Assembly: GCF_006094395.1 (NCBI RefSeq)
Contig: NZ_CP035291.1
Span: forward strand, 2,294,001 to 2,358,000
Direction: 5' to 3'
From: Staphylococcus haemolyticus
GTDB lineage: Bacteria; Bacillota; Bacilli; Staphylococcales; Staphylococcaceae
DNA length: 64,000 nt
The position numbers were made by a program, and so were the translations under genes. Below the pieces are notes generated by a model, which saw only the letters and a program-made list of their open reading frames with translations, did no database searches and was not told the DNA's origin. This document shows positions 11,196 to 30,993 of the stretch, piece after piece. Numbering within the stretch: position 1 is the stretch's first letter; each line of letters begins with the position of its first letter.

Positions 11196-12083
11196 TTACC
11201 AACCACGCTCTTGCATACGTTCTTCTAATGAGATTTGATTAATATCTAAACCTTTCATTGCTGTGCCTAATTCTGAAGCTAATTTGCCAATAAGCTCATA
11301 ATCTTGGTAATGCGTTGTAGCTTGAACAATTGCTTTAGCAAATTTCTCAGGATCTTCAGATTTGAAAATACCTGAACCAACAAATACACCATCAGCACCT
11401 AATTCCATCATTAAAGCAGCATCTTGAGGTGTAGCAACGCCACCAGCTGCAAAGTTAACTACTGGTAAACGTCCGTGATCTTTGATTTGTTTTAAAACTT
11501 CATAAGGCGCACCAAGTTCTTTAGCATAAGTCATAATTTCATCGTCATTCATCACAACTAAGCGACTAACTTCTGAATTAACTTTTCTCATATGTCTAAC
11601 TGCTTCTACAATGTTACCAGTACCAGGTTCACCTTTAGTACGTAACATTGCAGCACCTTCACCAATACGACGCGCAGCTTCACCTAAGTTACGACAACCA
11701 CATACAAAAGGAACCGTGAATTGATCTTTTCTTAAATGATATTCTTCATCAGCAGGTGTTAACACTTCTGATTCATCAATATAATCTACGCCCATAGCTT
11801 CTAACACACGTGCTTCAGTAATATGACCAATACGTGCTTTCGCCATAACTGGAATTGATACAGCATTCATAACTTCTTCAACAATTTTAGGATTAGCGCT
11901 ACGTGCTACCCCACCAGCTGCTCTGATGTCAGATGGTACACGTTCTAAAGCCATAACCGCAACTGCGCCAGCTTCTTCTGCAATTTTAGCTTGTTCTGCA
12001 TTAACAACGTCCATAATAACGCCGCCTTTTTGCATCTCAGCCATTCCTCGTTTAACTCGATCTGATCCTACGATTTTAGACAT
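11196..12083 (-). CDS. pdxS: PdxS, PLP synthase lyase subunit
   Basis: Makes pyridoxal 5'-phosphate from ribose 5-phosphate, glyceraldehyde 3-phosphate and ammonia (the DXP-independent route). The 295-residue TIM-barrel protein has KARIGH near residue 82 (containing a family catalytic Lys), a second conserved Lys near 149 ([11 protein letters not shown]) and the phosphate-binding GGVATP/GSGIF motifs near 214 and 236. It is the first gene of pdxST and divergent from the regulator pdxR. AAAAGGGG precedes the ATG. Confidence 0.98.
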   Translation of the reverse strand: MSKIVGSDRVKRGMAEMQKGGVIMDVVNAEQAKIAEEAGAVAVMALERVPSDIRAAGGVARSANPKIVEEVMNAVSIPVMAKARIGHITEARVLEAMGVDYIDESEVLTPADEEYHLRKDQFTVPFVCGCRNLGEAARRIGEGAAMLRTKGEPGTGNIVEAVRHMRKVNSEVSRLVVMNDDEIMTYAKELGAPYEVLKQIKDHGRLPVVNFAAGGVATPQDAALMMELGADGVFVGSGIFKSEDPEKFAKAIVQATTHYQDYELIGKLASELGTAMKGLDINQISLEERMQERGW

Positions 12084-12123
12084 AAAATTAACCCCTTTTC
12101 CAATTTGATTAAATTCATTTTAA

Positions 12124-12152
12124 GTTATAAACTGATATTTAAAAAGGTACAA
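12124..12152 (-). promoter_or_regulatory. pdxST promoter
   Basis: Minus-strand hexamers TTGTAC (12147-12152) and TATAAC (12124-12129) are separated by 17 bp. The region is shared with the start of the divergent pdxR, so PdxR probably acts here. Both hexamers are near consensus; activator or repressor contact sites were not identified. Confidence 0.6.
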
Positions 12153-12184
12153 TTTATTTATAAAATTAGGGGTCAGTTATTAAA

Positions 12185-13546
12185 ATGAAAAAGCAAAAAC
12201 TATATATATCACTTTATGAACAATTGAAGAACCAAATTATTGAAGGTCAATACCAAGCACAAGACAAATTTCCATCGAAACGCCAGTTAAGTGAACATTT
12301 ATCTCTTAGTCATACGACGATTGAGCACGCCTATCAACTACTACTTGATGAAGGTTTTATATACTCTAAACCACGTTCTGGCTATTATGTTTCCGATATT
12401 CAGTCATTACCTGTCATCAATATTAATAATCAATTTATAGAAATCGAACCTAAGACACCTGAGAGTAAACAATACAAGTATGCTTTTAATTTAGCTGAAA
12501 TTGATGCAGAATACTTCCCTCTCAACCTTTTCCGAAAGTATGCAAAAGAAGCCTTTGAAGATAATGAATTAGCACTTTTAGAAAAAGGAGATATCCAAGG
12601 GGAATTAAATTTACGACAACAAATTGCCCATTATCTATTTAATAGTAGAGGGGTTTCGTGTCATCCCAATCAAATCGTCATTGGATCTTCTACAGAGCAG
12701 TTGCTAAACATGATTACAGATTTACTTAAAACATCATCTTTTATAATAGAAAAACCAAGTTATCCGCCCATAAAACATGTTTTAGATAAAAACAAGCATA
12801 ATTATATACAGGCAACAGTTGAAAAAGATGGAATTAATATGATTGACATCATAAATTCTAATAACGATATTGTTTATATAACACCGTCACATCAGTTTCC
12901 TACAGGATATGTCATGAATTTAAAGAAACGAACACAGTTAATTAAATGGGCACATCAACAAAATAGCCGATATATAATTGAGGACGATTATGATTCAGAA
13001 TTTAGATATTACGGTAAACCTATTCCAGCTTTACAAAGTTTAGATAAAAATGACAAAGTGATTTATATTAGTACATTTTCAAAGTCACTTTACCCGAGTT
13101 GCCGTATTGCTTATATTGTTTTACCTCAAAAATTATTACAATCTTATTTGTCAATGCCTTATAAAGAAAGCAACACAGTACCTGTTCATATCCAACAAAT
13201 TATTGCTAACTTCATGTCATCTGGAAGTTTTGAGCGTCATTTAAATAAAATGAGAAAGATTTATAGAGAGAAACTAAATTATATATTAGAACGTTTGAAG
13301 CCACATGAAGATCAATTAAAAATCGAAGGTGCTTTAACAGGAATGCATTTTACAATAACTGTTGACAATGGACTTACAATGTCTCAATGCCTCCACAGTG
13401 CTGAGAAATTGAAATTAAAATTAAACGTTTACAATTATGCGGAAGAAAACGAACTACTTCCAAAATTTATTATTGGATTTGGTGGTATTCCGAATCATAA
13501 ACTTAAAGAGCATACTGACGTTTTAATAAAATCATTAACTGTATAG
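12185..13546 (+). CDS. pdxR: PdxR-type MocR regulator of PLP synthesis
   Basis: Transcription factor with an N-terminal GntR winged helix-turn-helix (residues ~1-70, LYEQLKNQIIEGQY...FPSKRQLSEHL) fused to an aminotransferase-like domain (MocR architecture, 453 residues). The likely PLP-binding lysine is in STFSKSLYPS near residue 303. Divergent position beside pdxST, with 101 bp between the starts, supports control of PLP synthesis in response to PLP, as known for PdxR homologues. AGGGGTC precedes the ATG. Confidence 0.9.
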   Translation: MKKQKLYISLYEQLKNQIIEGQYQAQDKFPSKRQLSEHLSLSHTTIEHAYQLLLDEGFIYSKPRSGYYVSDIQSLPVININNQFIEIEPKTPESKQYKYAFNLAEIDAEYFPLNLFRKYAKEAFEDNELALLEKGDIQGELNLRQQIAHYLFNSRGVSCHPNQIVIGSSTEQLLNMITDLLKTSSFIIEKPSYPPIKHVLDKNKHNYIQATVEKDGINMIDIINSNNDIVYITPSHQFPTGYVMNLKKRTQLIKWAHQQNSRYIIEDDYDSEFRYYGKPIPALQSLDKNDKVIYISTFSKSLYPSCRIAYIVLPQKLLQSYLSMPYKESNTVPVHIQQIIANFMSSGSFERHLNKMRKIYREKLNYILERLKPHEDQLKIEGALTGMHFTITVDNGLTMSQCLHSAEKLKLKLNVYNYAEENELLPKFIIGFGGIPNHKLKEHTDVLIKSLTV

Positions 13547-13548
13547 TG

Positions 13549-13587
13549 AAAAAAGCACGTCCATAAGTTAAAAACTTATCGACGTGC
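13549..13587 (-). terminator. Terminator of the DoxX-family gene
   Basis: The hairpin pairs GCACGTC with GACGTGC and extends through CATAAGTT/AACTTAT. On the minus strand it is followed by six T, so it mainly serves the leftward doxX gene. The stem also lies right after the pdxR stop and may slow convergent transcription. Confidence 0.75.
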
Positions 13588-13627
13588 CATCGTTTATATT
13601 AAGTAATAATTAGACATTAATAGTTTC

Positions 13628-13984
13628 TTAATAAAGTTCAAGTGCTTTCTTCCAATTATAAGAAATCAATACAGCTACACTCATCACCAATAGTATAATC
13701 ACAAGTTCAGATGTCATATAACCTTGTGACAGATGAACAGTAAATAAAGCTCCAAGCATAATTATGATAAAGCCGGCAGCTATATAATTAGCAAATAAAC
13801 CAATAATCATTAAAATGCCTCCGATGAATTCAAATAATCCTAAAATAACACCGAAGAAGGCAGGGAAACCTAAATCAGATATCATTGCCATTGGCTCTTT
13901 AAAGCCACCAAAAACTTTTTGAGCACCATGTATTGTAAATGTAATACCTAACATAAGTCTTATTAATAATAAACCAATTCTCAT
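13628..13984 (-). CDS. DoxX family small membrane protein
   Basis: A 118-residue protein with about four transmembrane segments and an N-terminal RLMLGITFTIHGAQKVFGGF stretch typical of the DoxX/SURF4 group. Staphylococcal and mycobacterial relatives have been linked to redox or thiol/quinone stress, but the reaction is not established. The gene is monocistronic: it has its own terminator, and the promoter region contains an inverted repeat overlapping the spacer, so it is likely regulated by a repressor. Confidence 0.85.
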   Translation of the reverse strand: MRIGLLLIRLMLGITFTIHGAQKVFGGFKEPMAMISDLGFPAFFGVILGLFEFIGGILMIIGLFANYIAAGFIIIMLGALFTVHLSQGYMTSELVIILLVMSVAVLISYNWKKALELY

Positions 13985-14013
13985 TGTCCGTCGTTCTCCT
14001 TTATGATATATTT

Positions 14014-14040
14014 ATTATATTTAATATAGTAAATATACTA
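14014..14040 (-). promoter_or_regulatory. Candidate operator over the DoxX gene promoter
   Basis: Minus-strand -10 TATAAT at 14014-14019. Immediately upstream an inverted repeat TAGTA-AATA-TACTA (14027-14040) overlaps ATATA-N5-TATAC (14024-14038), one mismatch from the GTATA-N5-TATAC type of site reported for the quinone sensor QsrR. No good -35 is visible. The repeat is seen; the regulator is inference. Confidence 0.4.
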
Positions 14041-14172
14041 CATGATGTTAAATGCTATTTCAACCATATTCTTAGTTCATCGACTTCAAAAGCTTACTCT
14101 TCGTAAAGCTATCACACTTTGATTTGTTGATATCTTATTAAACCTTCGGTTTTAATTTTAGGCATAAAAAAA

Positions 14173-14188
14173 GAGACCTTCCGGTCTC
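14173..14188 (-). terminator. rRNA-type terminator, distal copy
   Basis: Minus-strand hairpin GAGACC-GGAA-GGTCTC followed by T7. A second small hairpin (AAACC-GAA-GGTTT) follows about 20 bp downstream. This is the most distal of three copies spaced 274 bp apart. Confidence 0.85.
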
Positions 14189-14196
14189 AATAATTT

Positions 14197-14257
14197 GCCT
14201 GGCAACGTCCTACTCTAGCGGAACGTAAATCTGCTACCACCGGCGCTAAGGAGCTTA
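14197..14257 (-). pseudogene. Truncated 5S rRNA (3' half), copy 1
   Basis: About 61 bp match the 3' half of the intact 5S gene (through GCTCCTTAGCGCC...GTTGCCAGGC) with a few changes, for example GGTGGTAGCAG in place of GATGGTAGTTGG. Sequence beyond it is not 5S. It lacks the 5' half and cannot fold as 5S. Confidence 0.85.
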
Positions 14258-14446
14258 CTTTACTTCGAGACAAGCGCTCGCATCCTTCTTTATTTTCTAA
14301 AATTGCTTGCTCTTTTAGCTCAACTAAACTCGCTTCTCAATTTTCTCAATTCATCGGCTTCAAACGCTTTCTTCTCGTAAAGCTATTACACTTTGATTTG
14401 TTGATATCTTATTAAACCTTCGGTTTTAATTTTAGGCATAAAAAAA

Positions 14447-14462
14447 GAGACCTTTCGGTCTC
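14447..14462 (-). terminator. rRNA-type terminator, middle copy
   Basis: GAGACC-GAAA-GGTCTC stem-loop followed by T7 on the minus strand, 274 bp from the first rRNA terminator. Confidence 0.85.
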
Positions 14463-14470
14463 AATAATTT

Positions 14471-14531
14471 GCCTGGCAACGTCCTACTCTAGCGGAACGT
14501 AAATCTGCTACCACCGGCGCTAAGGAGCTTA
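14471..14531 (-). pseudogene. Truncated 5S rRNA (3' half), copy 2
   Basis: Same 5S 3' half as copy 1, lying 274 bp further right. Together the copies look like products of a recent tandem duplication. Confidence 0.85.
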
Positions 14532-14713
14532 CTTTACTTCGAGACAAGCACTCGCATCCTTCTTTATTTTCTAAAATTGCTTGCTCTTTTAGCTCAACTA
14601 AACTCGCTTCTCAATTTTCTCAATTCATCGGCTTCAAACGCTTTCTTCTCGTAAAGCTATTACACTTTGATTTGTTGATATCTTATTAAACCTTCGGTTT
14701 TAATTTTAGGCAT

Positions 14714-14736
14714 AAAAAAAGAGACCTTTCGGTCTC
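14714..14736 (-). terminator. Terminator of the tRNA-Ile-containing rRNA operon
   Basis: Starts 8 bp after the 3' end of the 5S gene: GAGACC-GAAA-GGTCTC with T7, then a second AAACC/GGTTT hairpin. It is the first of three consecutive copies. Confidence 0.9.
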
Positions 14737-14744
14737 AATAATTT

Positions 14745-14859
14745 GCCTGGCAACGTCCTACTCTAGCGGAACGTAAATCCAACTACCATCGGCGCTAAGG
14801 AGCTTAACTTCTGTGTTCGGCATGGGAACAGGTGTGACCTCCTTGCCATTGTCACCAGA
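14745..14859 (-). rRNA. rrf: 5S rRNA (tRNA-Ile-containing operon)
   Basis: 115 nt from TCTGGTGAC to GTTGCCAGGC, the staphylococcal 5S termini. It agrees with the three other complete 5S copies in this window over the stretches I compared. Confidence 0.97.
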
Positions 14860-14931
14860 CAAGAGAATGATTATACATTCAAAACTAGATAGTAAGTAAA
14901 TGATTTTGCTTCGCAAAACATTGAAATAAAT

Positions 14932-17852
<2,921 letters not shown>

Positions 17853-18042
17853 TATGTTTCAACCATATTAGAACGTAGTTCTAATTTTAAGAAACCTGTT
17901 ATTAATCTTGTGAGTGTTCTTTCGAACACTAGCGATTATATTTTATGAATTCAAGCTTTTTTAAAACTCTTATTCACTCGGTTTTGCTTGGTAAAATCTA
18001 TTTTTACTTACTTATCTAGTTTTCAATGTACAATATATTCAA

Positions 18043-18119
<77 letters not shown>

Positions 18120-18140
18120 ATTAAATATTAGAATGTAAAT

Positions 18141-18171
18141 AAACATTCAAAACTGAATACAATATGTCACG
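18141..18171 (-). other. 16S 3' processing-stem strand
   Basis: This stretch after 16S is complementary, with small bulges, to the leader stretch at 19836-19867. The pair would enclose 16S in a long stem, the expected RNase III substrate. The same pair occurs in the other operon at 23354-23384 and 25049-25080. Confidence 0.7.
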
Positions 18172-18202
18172 TTATTCCTCATCTCTACGAGATGTTCCGA
18201 AT

Positions 18203-19765
<1,563 letters not shown>

Positions 19766-19835
19766 TTTATGATGTTTGATTAGCTCATAATACTAAATAG
19801 TGTTTGTAACATTTAAGTTACTGTTTTGGAATTAA

Positions 19836-19867
19836 CGTTGACATATTGTCATTCAGTTTTCAATGTT
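19836..19867 (-). other. 16S 5' leader processing-stem strand
   Basis: Leader strand (AACATTGAAAACTGAATGA on the RNA, continuing to CAACG) that pairs with 18141-18171. Confidence 0.65.
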
Positions 19868-19890
19868 CATTTTTATTACCACAAGAATTA

Positions 19891-19919
19891 ATTATACTCG
19901 CTATTAACTTTAAAGTCAA
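19891..19919 (-). promoter_or_regulatory. Promoter of the tRNA-Ile-containing rRNA operon
   Basis: Minus-strand -35 TTGACT (19914-19919), 17-bp spacer, -10 TATAAT (19891-19896). A near-perfect sigma-A promoter about 125 bp upstream of 16S and just after the preceding operon's terminator. Confidence 0.85.
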
Positions 19920-19951
19920 CAACTTTTTTAATTTTTCCTATGAATTAGCCA

Positions 19952-19971
19952 CAAAAAAAGACCTATCGGTC
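19952..19971 (-). terminator. Short terminator between the two rRNA operons
   Basis: GACC-GATA-GGTC followed by T7 on the minus strand. The stem has only 4 GC-containing pairs against 6 in the other rRNA terminators here, so readthrough into the next operon is possible. Confidence 0.65.
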
Positions 19972-19980
19972 AAAGTGGTT

Positions 19981-20095
19981 GCCTGGCAACGTCCTACTCT
20001 AGCGGAACGTAAATCCAACTACCATCGGCGCTAAGGAGCTTAACTTCTGTGTTCGGCATGGGAACAGGTGTGACCTCCTTGCCATTGTCACCAGA
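19981..20095 (-). rRNA. rrf: 5S rRNA (tRNA-cluster operon, distal copy)
   Basis: 115 nt with the same ends as the 5S at 14745-14859. It closes the operon that begins with a 5S gene and eight tRNAs. Confidence 0.97.
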
Positions 20096-20167
20096 CAAGA
20101 GAATGATTATACATTCAAAACTAGATAGTAAGTAAATGATTTTGCTTCGCAAAACATTGAAATAAAT

Positions 20168-24978
<4,811 letters not shown>

Positions 24979-25098
24979 TTTATGATGTTTGATTAGCTCA
25001 TAATACTAAATAGTGTTTGTAACATTTAAGTTACTGTTTTGGAATTAACGTTGACATATTGTCATTCAGTTTTCAATGTTCATTTAATCATTATAAAA

Positions 25099-25174
25099 TG
25101 GTGGAGACTAGCGGGATCGAACCGCTGACCTCCTGCGTGCAAAGCAGGCGCTCTCCCAGCTGAGCTAAGCCCCC
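25099..25174 (-). tRNA. tRNA-Ala (TGC)
   Basis: 76 nt; anticodon loop TTTGCAC (TGC); encoded CCA. The acceptor stem has two G-U pairs. Last of eight tRNAs before 16S. Confidence 0.95.
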
Positions 25175-25189
25175 GAATTATTTAAGAAG

Positions 25190-25263
25190 TCGGGAAGACA
25201 GGATTCGAACCTGCGACCCCTTGGTCCCAAACCAAGTGCTCTACCAAGCTGAGCTACTTCCCG
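25190..25263 (-). tRNA. tRNA-Pro (TGG)
   Basis: 74 nt; acceptor CGGGAAG/CTTCCCG; anticodon TGG; CCA is not encoded. Confidence 0.95.
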
Positions 25264-25296
25264 TATGTAATTAAATAAGAAATAAAATTTAAATGA

Positions 25297-25370
25297 CGCG
25301 CCCGATAGGAGTCGAACCCATAACCTCTTGATCCGTAGTCAAACGCTCTATCCAGTTGAGCTACGGGCGC
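25297..25370 (-). tRNA. tRNA-Arg (ACG)
   Basis: 74 nt; acceptor GCGCCCG/CGGGCGC; anticodon ACG, normally edited to ICG by TadA; CCA is not encoded. Confidence 0.95.
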
Positions 25371-25381
25371 TTTATTTAAGA

Positions 25382-25470
25382 TGGTGCCGAGGACCGGAAT
25401 CGAACCGGTACGGTGATCTCTCACCGCAGGATTTTAAGTCCTGTGCGTCTGCCAGTTCCGCCACCCCGGC
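25382..25470 (-). tRNA. tRNA-Leu (TAA)
   Basis: 89 nt with the long variable arm of a class II tRNA; anticodon TAA; encoded CCA. Confidence 0.95.
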
Positions 25471-25477
25471 AATATAA

Positions 25478-25552
25478 TGGAGCGGAAGACGGGATTCGAA
25501 CCCGCGACCCCCACCTTGGCAAGGTGGTGTTCTACCACTGAACTACTTCCGC
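25478..25552 (-). tRNA. tRNA-Gly (GCC)
   Basis: 75 nt; acceptor GCGGAAG/CTTCCGC; anticodon GCC; encoded CCA. Confidence 0.95.
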
Positions 25553-25575
25553 ATGTGGCTATTAAAACAATCGTA

Positions 25576-25648
25576 TGAGCCATAGAGGATTCGAACCTCT
25601 GACCCTCTGATTAAAAGTCAGATGCTCTACCAACTGAGCTAATGGCTC
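25576..25648 (-). tRNA. tRNA-Lys (TTT)
   Basis: 73 nt; acceptor GAGCCAT/ATGGCTC; anticodon TTT; CCA is not encoded. Confidence 0.95.
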
Positions 25649-25653
25649 AAAGA

Positions 25654-25729
<76 letters not shown>

Positions 25730-25743
25730 TAATTAATTAAGAA

Positions 25744-25819
25744 TGGTGGAGAATGACGGGTTCGAACCGCCGACCCTCTGCTTGTAAGGCAGATGCTCTC
25801 CCAGCTGAGCTAATTCTCC
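25744..25819 (-). tRNA. tRNA-Val (TAC)
   Basis: 76 nt; acceptor GGAGAAT/ATTCTCC; anticodon TAC; encoded CCA. First tRNA of the cluster, 9 bp after the leading 5S gene. Confidence 0.95.
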
Positions 25820-25828
25820 AACGTGTAA

Positions 25829-25943
25829 GCCTGGCAACGTCCTACTCTAGCGGAACGTAAATCCAACTACCATCGGCGCTAAGGAGCTTAACTTCTGTGT
25901 TCGGCATGGGAACAGGTGTGACCTCCTTGCCATTGTCACCAGA
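25829..25943 (-). rRNA. rrf: 5S rRNA at the head of the tRNA cluster
   Basis: Complete 115-nt 5S gene with no 23S upstream. It is the first gene of the 5S-tRNA8-16S-23S-5S transcription unit and lies about 19 bp downstream of a promoter -10 box. Confidence 0.96.
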
Positions 25944-25961
25944 CAATAACTTACTCAATTA

Positions 25962-25990
25962 ATTATAATGTCGATTATTTTAATTTTCAA
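25962..25990 (-). promoter_or_regulatory. Proximal promoter (P2) of the 5S-tRNA-rRNA operon
   Basis: Minus-strand -35 TTGAAA (25985-25990), 17-bp spacer, -10 TATAAT (25962-25967). The predicted start is only about 10 nt before the 5S 5' end. Confidence 0.75.
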
Positions 25991-26067
25991 TAGTTAATTT
26001 TACACTTTGTTAAAGTTATCTTTACAAGTATTTTACAAAATTAACTTTCGTTTTCGACGACTTTTAT

Positions 26068-26096
26068 ATCTTACAACATTCAAAAAGCAAAGTCAA
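26068..26096 (-). promoter_or_regulatory. Distal promoter (P1) of the 5S-tRNA-rRNA operon
   Basis: Minus-strand -35 TTGACT (26091-26096), 17-bp spacer, -10 TAAGAT (26068-26073), 106 bp upstream of P2. Tandem P1/P2 promoters are usual for rRNA operons. The remaining sequence up to the lysS terminator (26100-26360) is AT-rich and shows nothing else I can support. Confidence 0.65.
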
Positions 26097-26361
26097 CTAA
26101 TTTTTAAAACTTTTTTTATTTAACAAGTTTATTATTTGTCGGTTCCGCTTCTTTGAACACTTTTACTATGTTAGCACATCGCAAGCATATTGACTACACT
26201 TTTTTATATTGTTTTATAATAACTTCTCTACTCTTTTTTACTTTTGTAACTCTCCCTTTGATAATAACCCTTTATCACACCAATATATTTAATCCCTTAA
26301 TTTTATATAAATCGAAAACTAATTATTCCTTTTGCCTCTTTTATTAACAATAACTGGCTCA

Positions 26362-26430
26362 AAATAAAAAAAGAGATTGAGATATATTAGGTTAACATTT
26401 GAATAAACCCTAAACTTTATCTCAATCTCT
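26362..26430 (-). terminator. lysS terminator
   Basis: Minus-strand stem AGAGATTGAGATA/TATCTCAATCTCT (13 bp) with a 33-nt loop, followed by T7. It ends transcription before the rRNA promoters. Confidence 0.85.
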
Positions 26431-26445
26431 AATATTTAATTTAAT

Positions 26446-28008
<1,563 letters not shown>

Positions 28009-28139
28009 TCATATTACTAATGTAGTGTTACTTAATTGTATTGTTTTACAAAATTGACATTACATGTATCACTTTCAAAGTATGATCATCACTATTTTCG
28101 CATTTCAATAATATTAATTAAATACATAATTAATACTAC

Positions 28140-28619
28140 TTAACCTTTATATTTCTTCACTGTGTCATCTGGTATGACTAAATCAGAGATACGAGTTTTT
28201 GAACGAGGTTCAATTTGTGTTGGTGCAATATCATTTAATGGTATTAGCACAAAAGCACGTTCACTCATTCGCGGATGGGGAACTTCAAGGTCATCTTCTT
28301 CTATAACCTTATCTCCATATAATAAAATATCGACATCTAATGTTCTTGGACCCCAACGAATGTCTCTAACTCGGTGTAATCGTTGTTCGGTTTCTAAGCA
28401 ATATTTAAGAAGTTCTTTAGGCTCCAATTCTGTATCAATTTCTAAACACAAATTTAAAAAATTAGGCTGCTCGGTATACCCTACTGGTGCAGTTTCATAT
28501 ATTGGAGAGATTTTAGTCACAGTAATGCCTTCAATACTGTCAATTATTTTAATAGCTTCTTGTAATTGCTGTTCCCTATCACCAATATTGCTTCCTAAAC
28601 CTAAATACGCTTGTACCAT
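28140..28619 (-). CDS. folK: HPPK (6-hydroxymethyl-dihydropterin pyrophosphokinase)
   Basis: Transfers pyrophosphate from ATP to 6-hydroxymethyl-7,8-dihydropterin in folate synthesis. The 159 residues contain the N-terminal YLGLGSNIGDRE, the signature RWGPRTLDVDILLYG (residues ~90-104) with the Asp pair that binds Mg-ATP, and the VPHPRMSERAFVL motif. Its ATG lies directly against the folB stop, so the two are translationally linked. Third gene of folP-folB-folK. Confidence 0.96.
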   Translation of the reverse strand: MVQAYLGLGSNIGDREQQLQEAIKIIDSIEGITVTKISPIYETAPVGYTEQPNFLNLCLEIDTELEPKELLKYCLETEQRLHRVRDIRWGPRTLDVDILLYGDKVIEEDDLEVPHPRMSERAFVLIPLNDIAPTQIEPRSKTRISDLVIPDDTVKKYKG

Positions 28620-29817
<1,198 letters not shown>

Positions 29818-29935
29818 CTACTTTTGCTTAATAGTCACATCATAATGATACACTCATTTTCTAAACATTTCAGTGTTTATAATCGCTGATGAAGCATGCA
29901 AAACATTTAATAATTTAAAATAAGATATTCATTTT

Positions 29936-29984
29936 CCAAAAAAGAAAACGCTAGCGAAGCAATAACAAGCTTCCCTAGCGTTTA
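29936..29984 (-). terminator. cysK terminator
   Basis: Minus-strand stem AAACGCTAG.GAAGC / GCTTCG.CTAGCGTTT followed by a T-rich tail (TCTTTTTT), just after the cysK stop. Confidence 0.85.
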
Positions 29985-29999
29985 AATATTAATTACAAA

Positions 30000-30932
30000 T
30001 TAATCATCGAATGAATATAAAGGTGTTGATAAGTAACGTTCACCATTACTTGGCAATACTGTTACAACTGTTTTACCTTTACCTAATTCTTTAGCTTTTT
30101 GAATTGCGGCATGAATTGCAGCACCAGAAGAAATACCTGCTAGGATACCTTCTTCTTTAGCAACGCGACGTGATGTTTCCATAGCTGTATCGTTGTCTAC
30201 TTTGATGATACTATCATAAATATTTGTATCTAAAGTATCCGGTACGAACCCTGCACCTAAACCTTGCAATTTATGTGGTCCTGGCTCACCACCACTTAAT
30301 ACTGGTGATGCTTCAGGCTCTATAGCAACGATTTCAACATTAGGATATTTTTCTTTTAAGACTTTACCTACACCAGATAAAGTACCGCCTGTACCTACAC
30401 CTGCTAAGAAAGCGTCAATTTGTTTACCTTCAAATTGTTCTACTAATTCTGGGCCTGTAGTTAACGCATGAATTTCAGGGTTTGCTGGGTTTTCGAATTG
30501 TTGTGGTTCGAAGTAACCATGCTCTTCTTTTAATTCTTTTGCTTTTTTAATAGCGCCTTTCATAGCTTCTGAACCTGGTGTTAAAACTAATTCTGCACCA
30601 TAAGCTTTTAATAAGTTACGACGTTCAGAACTCATTGTTTCAGGCATTGTAAATACTGCTTTATAACCTTTAGCTGCACATACGAAAGCTAAACCGATAC
30701 CTGTGTTACCACTTGTTGGTTCTACAATCGTATCACCTGGTTTAATTTTCCCTTCTTTTTCAGCTTTTTCGATCATAGCTAATGCGATACGGTCTTTTAC
30801 TGAACCACCTGGATTTTGATATTCTAATTTTACGTATACATCTGCTGCATCTTCATCTACAACGTTTCTTAATTTTACTACCGGTGTATTTCCAATAATT
30901 TGAGTAATGTTATCTACTGGTTTTTGTGCCAT
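30000..30932 (-). CDS. cysK: Cysteine synthase A (O-acetylserine sulfhydrylase)
   Basis: PLP enzyme that makes cysteine from O-acetylserine and sulfide. 310 residues; the PLP Lys is in [11 protein letters not shown] (near residue 46), the substrate loop is [10 protein letters not shown] (~70-79), and the phosphate-binding loop [10 protein letters not shown] is near 179. In firmicutes CysK also binds CymR as a sulfur-status sensor; no CymR site was confidently found here. It lies between hslO and folP and has its own terminator. Confidence 0.97.
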   Translation of the reverse strand: MAQKPVDNITQIIGNTPVVKLRNVVDEDAADVYVKLEYQNPGGSVKDRIALAMIEKAEKEGKIKPGDTIVEPTSGNTGIGLAFVCAAKGYKAVFTMPETMSSERRNLLKAYGAELVLTPGSEAMKGAIKKAKELKEEHGYFEPQQFENPANPEIHALTTGPELVEQFEGKQIDAFLAGVGTGGTLSGVGKVLKEKYPNVEIVAIEPEASPVLSGGEPGPHKLQGLGAGFVPDTLDTNIYDSIIKVDNDTAMETSRRVAKEEGILAGISSGAAIHAAIQKAKELGKGKTVVTVLPSNGERYLSTPLYSFDD

Positions 30933-30993
30933 TGAAAAAACGCTCCTTTAACTTTCATATTTAAAACTTAGTTTTTTTATCGGATATAACTAT

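Larger units (their letters stand above)
14076..14744 (-). repeat. 274-bp tandem repeat with truncated 5S ends and terminators
   Basis: Two full units (14197-14470 and 14471-14744) differ at a single base that I can see (G/A about 80 bp in), and a diverged partial unit covers 14076-14196. Each full unit holds ~61 bp matching the 3' half of 5S rRNA, ~140 bp of unrelated sequence, and the bipartite rRNA terminator. The next repeat position is occupied by the intact 5S gene at 14745. The 274-bp period was measured from the gcctggcaac and GAGACC motifs. Confidence 0.95.

Noticed and set aside
14076-14744. CRISPR-like array, because of regularly spaced repeats
   Set aside because: The repeat period is 274 bp and whole units are nearly identical with no variable spacers; it is a tandem duplication of rRNA-end sequence.
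26153-26347. 64-residue hydrophobic ORF on the plus strand between the rRNA promoters and lysS
   Set aside because: AT-rich region, no convincing Shine-Dalgarno, no recognised family, and it overlaps nothing conserved; chance frame.
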